From Chloroflexota bacterium (GTDB lineage: Bacteria > Chloroflexota > Anaerolineae > Caldilineales > Caldilineaceae), in contig QEUW01000202.1 of NCBI GenBank assembly GCA_003577005.1, forward strand, positions 1 to 13,355: DNA of 13,355 nt. Reading direction: 5' to 3'. Shown in pieces: positions 12,762-13,355 of this stretch (position 1 is the stretch's first letter; each line of letters opens with the position of its first letter). A model generated the notes under the pieces. It did not search any database. It saw only the letters and a list, made by a program, of their open reading frames with translations, and was not told the origin of the DNA. The position numbers and the translations under genes are program-made.

Positions 12762-13355
12762 TCAGAAGCCATACTGTTCCGCAAACGCCACCAGCGCCTC
12801 TTCAAAAATCTGCATCGGCGGGCGCACCAGACCGGCCCCCACCTGGCCGACACCGGCGTTCCTGTGGGCGATGCCGGTGTTGACGCGGGGGGTGATGCCC
12901 GTCTCCACCACCTTACGGATGTCGATGCCCGTGGGCGCACCCCGGAAATCGAGCTGCGGGATGGTGAAGCTTTTATGCTCGGCCACCGTGATCTCGTACA
13001 TCTCCAGCGTGGCGTTGAGCGCATCCTGGGGTTTGCCGCTGATAAAGGTGACAATGGCCGGCGCGGCGGCCATGGCAAAGGCGCCGATACCGGCCGTCTC
13101 GGTAATGGTGCTGTCGCCGATGTCGGGGTTGGCGTCGGCGGCGGTGAAGCCGGGAAAGAAGAGGCCGTCGGGAATCTGCGCCGGGGCTGTGAACCAGCGA
13201 TCACCCAGCCCGCTGACGCGGATGCCAAAGTCGGTGCCATTGCGCGCCATGGCCGAGACGAGCGTGCTGCCTTCGACACCGTGGGCCGCGTCTCCCATTG
13301 CTTTGCAGGCGGCCATCACTGGGTTGAGCACGCTCAGGGCGTTGTCGCCCAGAAA
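12762..13355 (-). CDS. DUF1116 protein (YlbE/AllG-like), C-terminal part; N-terminus beyond the right edge
   Basis: The frame is open to the last base of the window, so the true start lies outside; about 197 C-terminal residues are visible. NPVMAACKAMGDAAHGVEGS, ARNGTDFGIRVSGLGDRWF, ADANPDIGDSTITETAGIG and the end GQVGAGLVRPPMQIFEEA are strongly characteristic of DUF1116. In E. coli this family member (YlbE, AllG) works with FdrA (AllF) and YlbF (AllH) as oxamate carbamoyltransferase in allantoin catabolism, making carbamoyl phosphate. Whether this copy has that activity is not known; FdrA- and YlbF-like genes, if present, would lie further right. An apparent GTG at 13329-13331 is internal, because conserved-looking sequence (FLGDNALS) continues upstream of it. 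Confidence 0.88.
   Translation of the reverse strand, partial: FLGDNALSVLNPVMAACKAMGDAAHGVEGSTLVSAMARNGTDFGIRVSGLGDRWFTAPAQIPDGLFFPGFTAADANPDIGDSTITETAGIGAFAMAAAPAIVTFISGKPQDALNATLEMYEITVAEHKSFTIPQLDFRGAPTGIDIRKVVETGITPRVNTGIAHRNAGVGQVGAGLVRPPMQIFEEALVAFAEQYGF

Noticed and set aside
12632..13279. Alternative minus-strand frame (215 codons) overlapping the DUF1116 gene
   Set aside because: Ser/Pro/Arg-rich translation in the wrong frame; the DUF1116 frame holds strongly conserved motifs.

Overview
The window is a GC-rich bacterial segment with short intergenic gaps. It carries a three-subunit molybdenum hydroxylase, an acyl-CoA synthetase, two toxin-antitoxin pairs, a large ATPase-TPR-LuxR regulator and a DUF1116 protein. 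No rRNA, tRNA or other taxonomic marker is present. This gene mix, plus degenerate heptanucleotide repeats between and inside genes and small cyanobacteria-like hypothetical proteins, fits a Chloroflexota (Anaerolineae/Caldilinea-like) chromosome best. That placement is inference from family recall and was not tested by a search.

Left block (1-6755, all minus strand, read right to left). A sigma-70-like promoter near 6815-6842 leads into an AAE1/DmdB-like acyl-CoA synthetase. It is followed by a YefM-like antitoxin with YoeB, an ECHDC3-like enoyl-CoA hydratase-family protein, and the FAD and 2Fe-2S subunits of a CoxL-type (form II) molybdenum hydroxylase. Next comes a two-gene unit of unknown function (76 aa, then 131 aa with a C-terminal ribbon-helix-helix-like segment), and then the molybdopterin-binding large subunit, which runs off the left edge. 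Start/stop overlaps join several of these genes (YefM/YoeB, FAD/2Fe-2S, 76 aa/131 aa, 131 aa/large subunit), so at least parts are translationally coupled. The FAD/2Fe-2S overlap was produced by a heptanucleotide repeat that encodes the end of one subunit and the start of the next.

Middle block (6780-8475). An RHH antitoxin and PIN-domain toxin pair lies on the plus strand, divergent from the acyl-CoA synthetase, with a candidate promoter and two near-identical 11-bp direct repeats 21 bp apart that look like operators. A minus-strand cyclase/kynurenine-formamidase-family metal hydrolase converges on it.

Right block (8476-13355). A 290-bp intergenic region with a short palindrome and more heptad repeats precedes a 1014-aa LAL-type regulator on the plus strand. 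An alpha/beta hydrolase of the plant methylesterase/SABP2-like group follows, with a strong ribosome binding site. Converging from the right edge is the C-terminal part of a DUF1116 protein (E. coli YlbE/AllG-like, the oxamate carbamoyltransferase-associated family).

Taken together, this looks like an accessory catabolic island. A molybdenum hydroxylase would oxidise a ring or aldehyde carbon, a cyclase-family hydrolase would open or deformylate a product, and a CoA ligase with a crotonase-fold protein would handle the resulting acid. The substrate cannot be deduced from the sequence. The most unusual points are the two-gene unit wedged between hydroxylase subunits, the repeat-made protein termini, the crotonase-fold protein lacking both classical catalytic glutamates, and the helically phased repeats upstream of two plus-strand genes.
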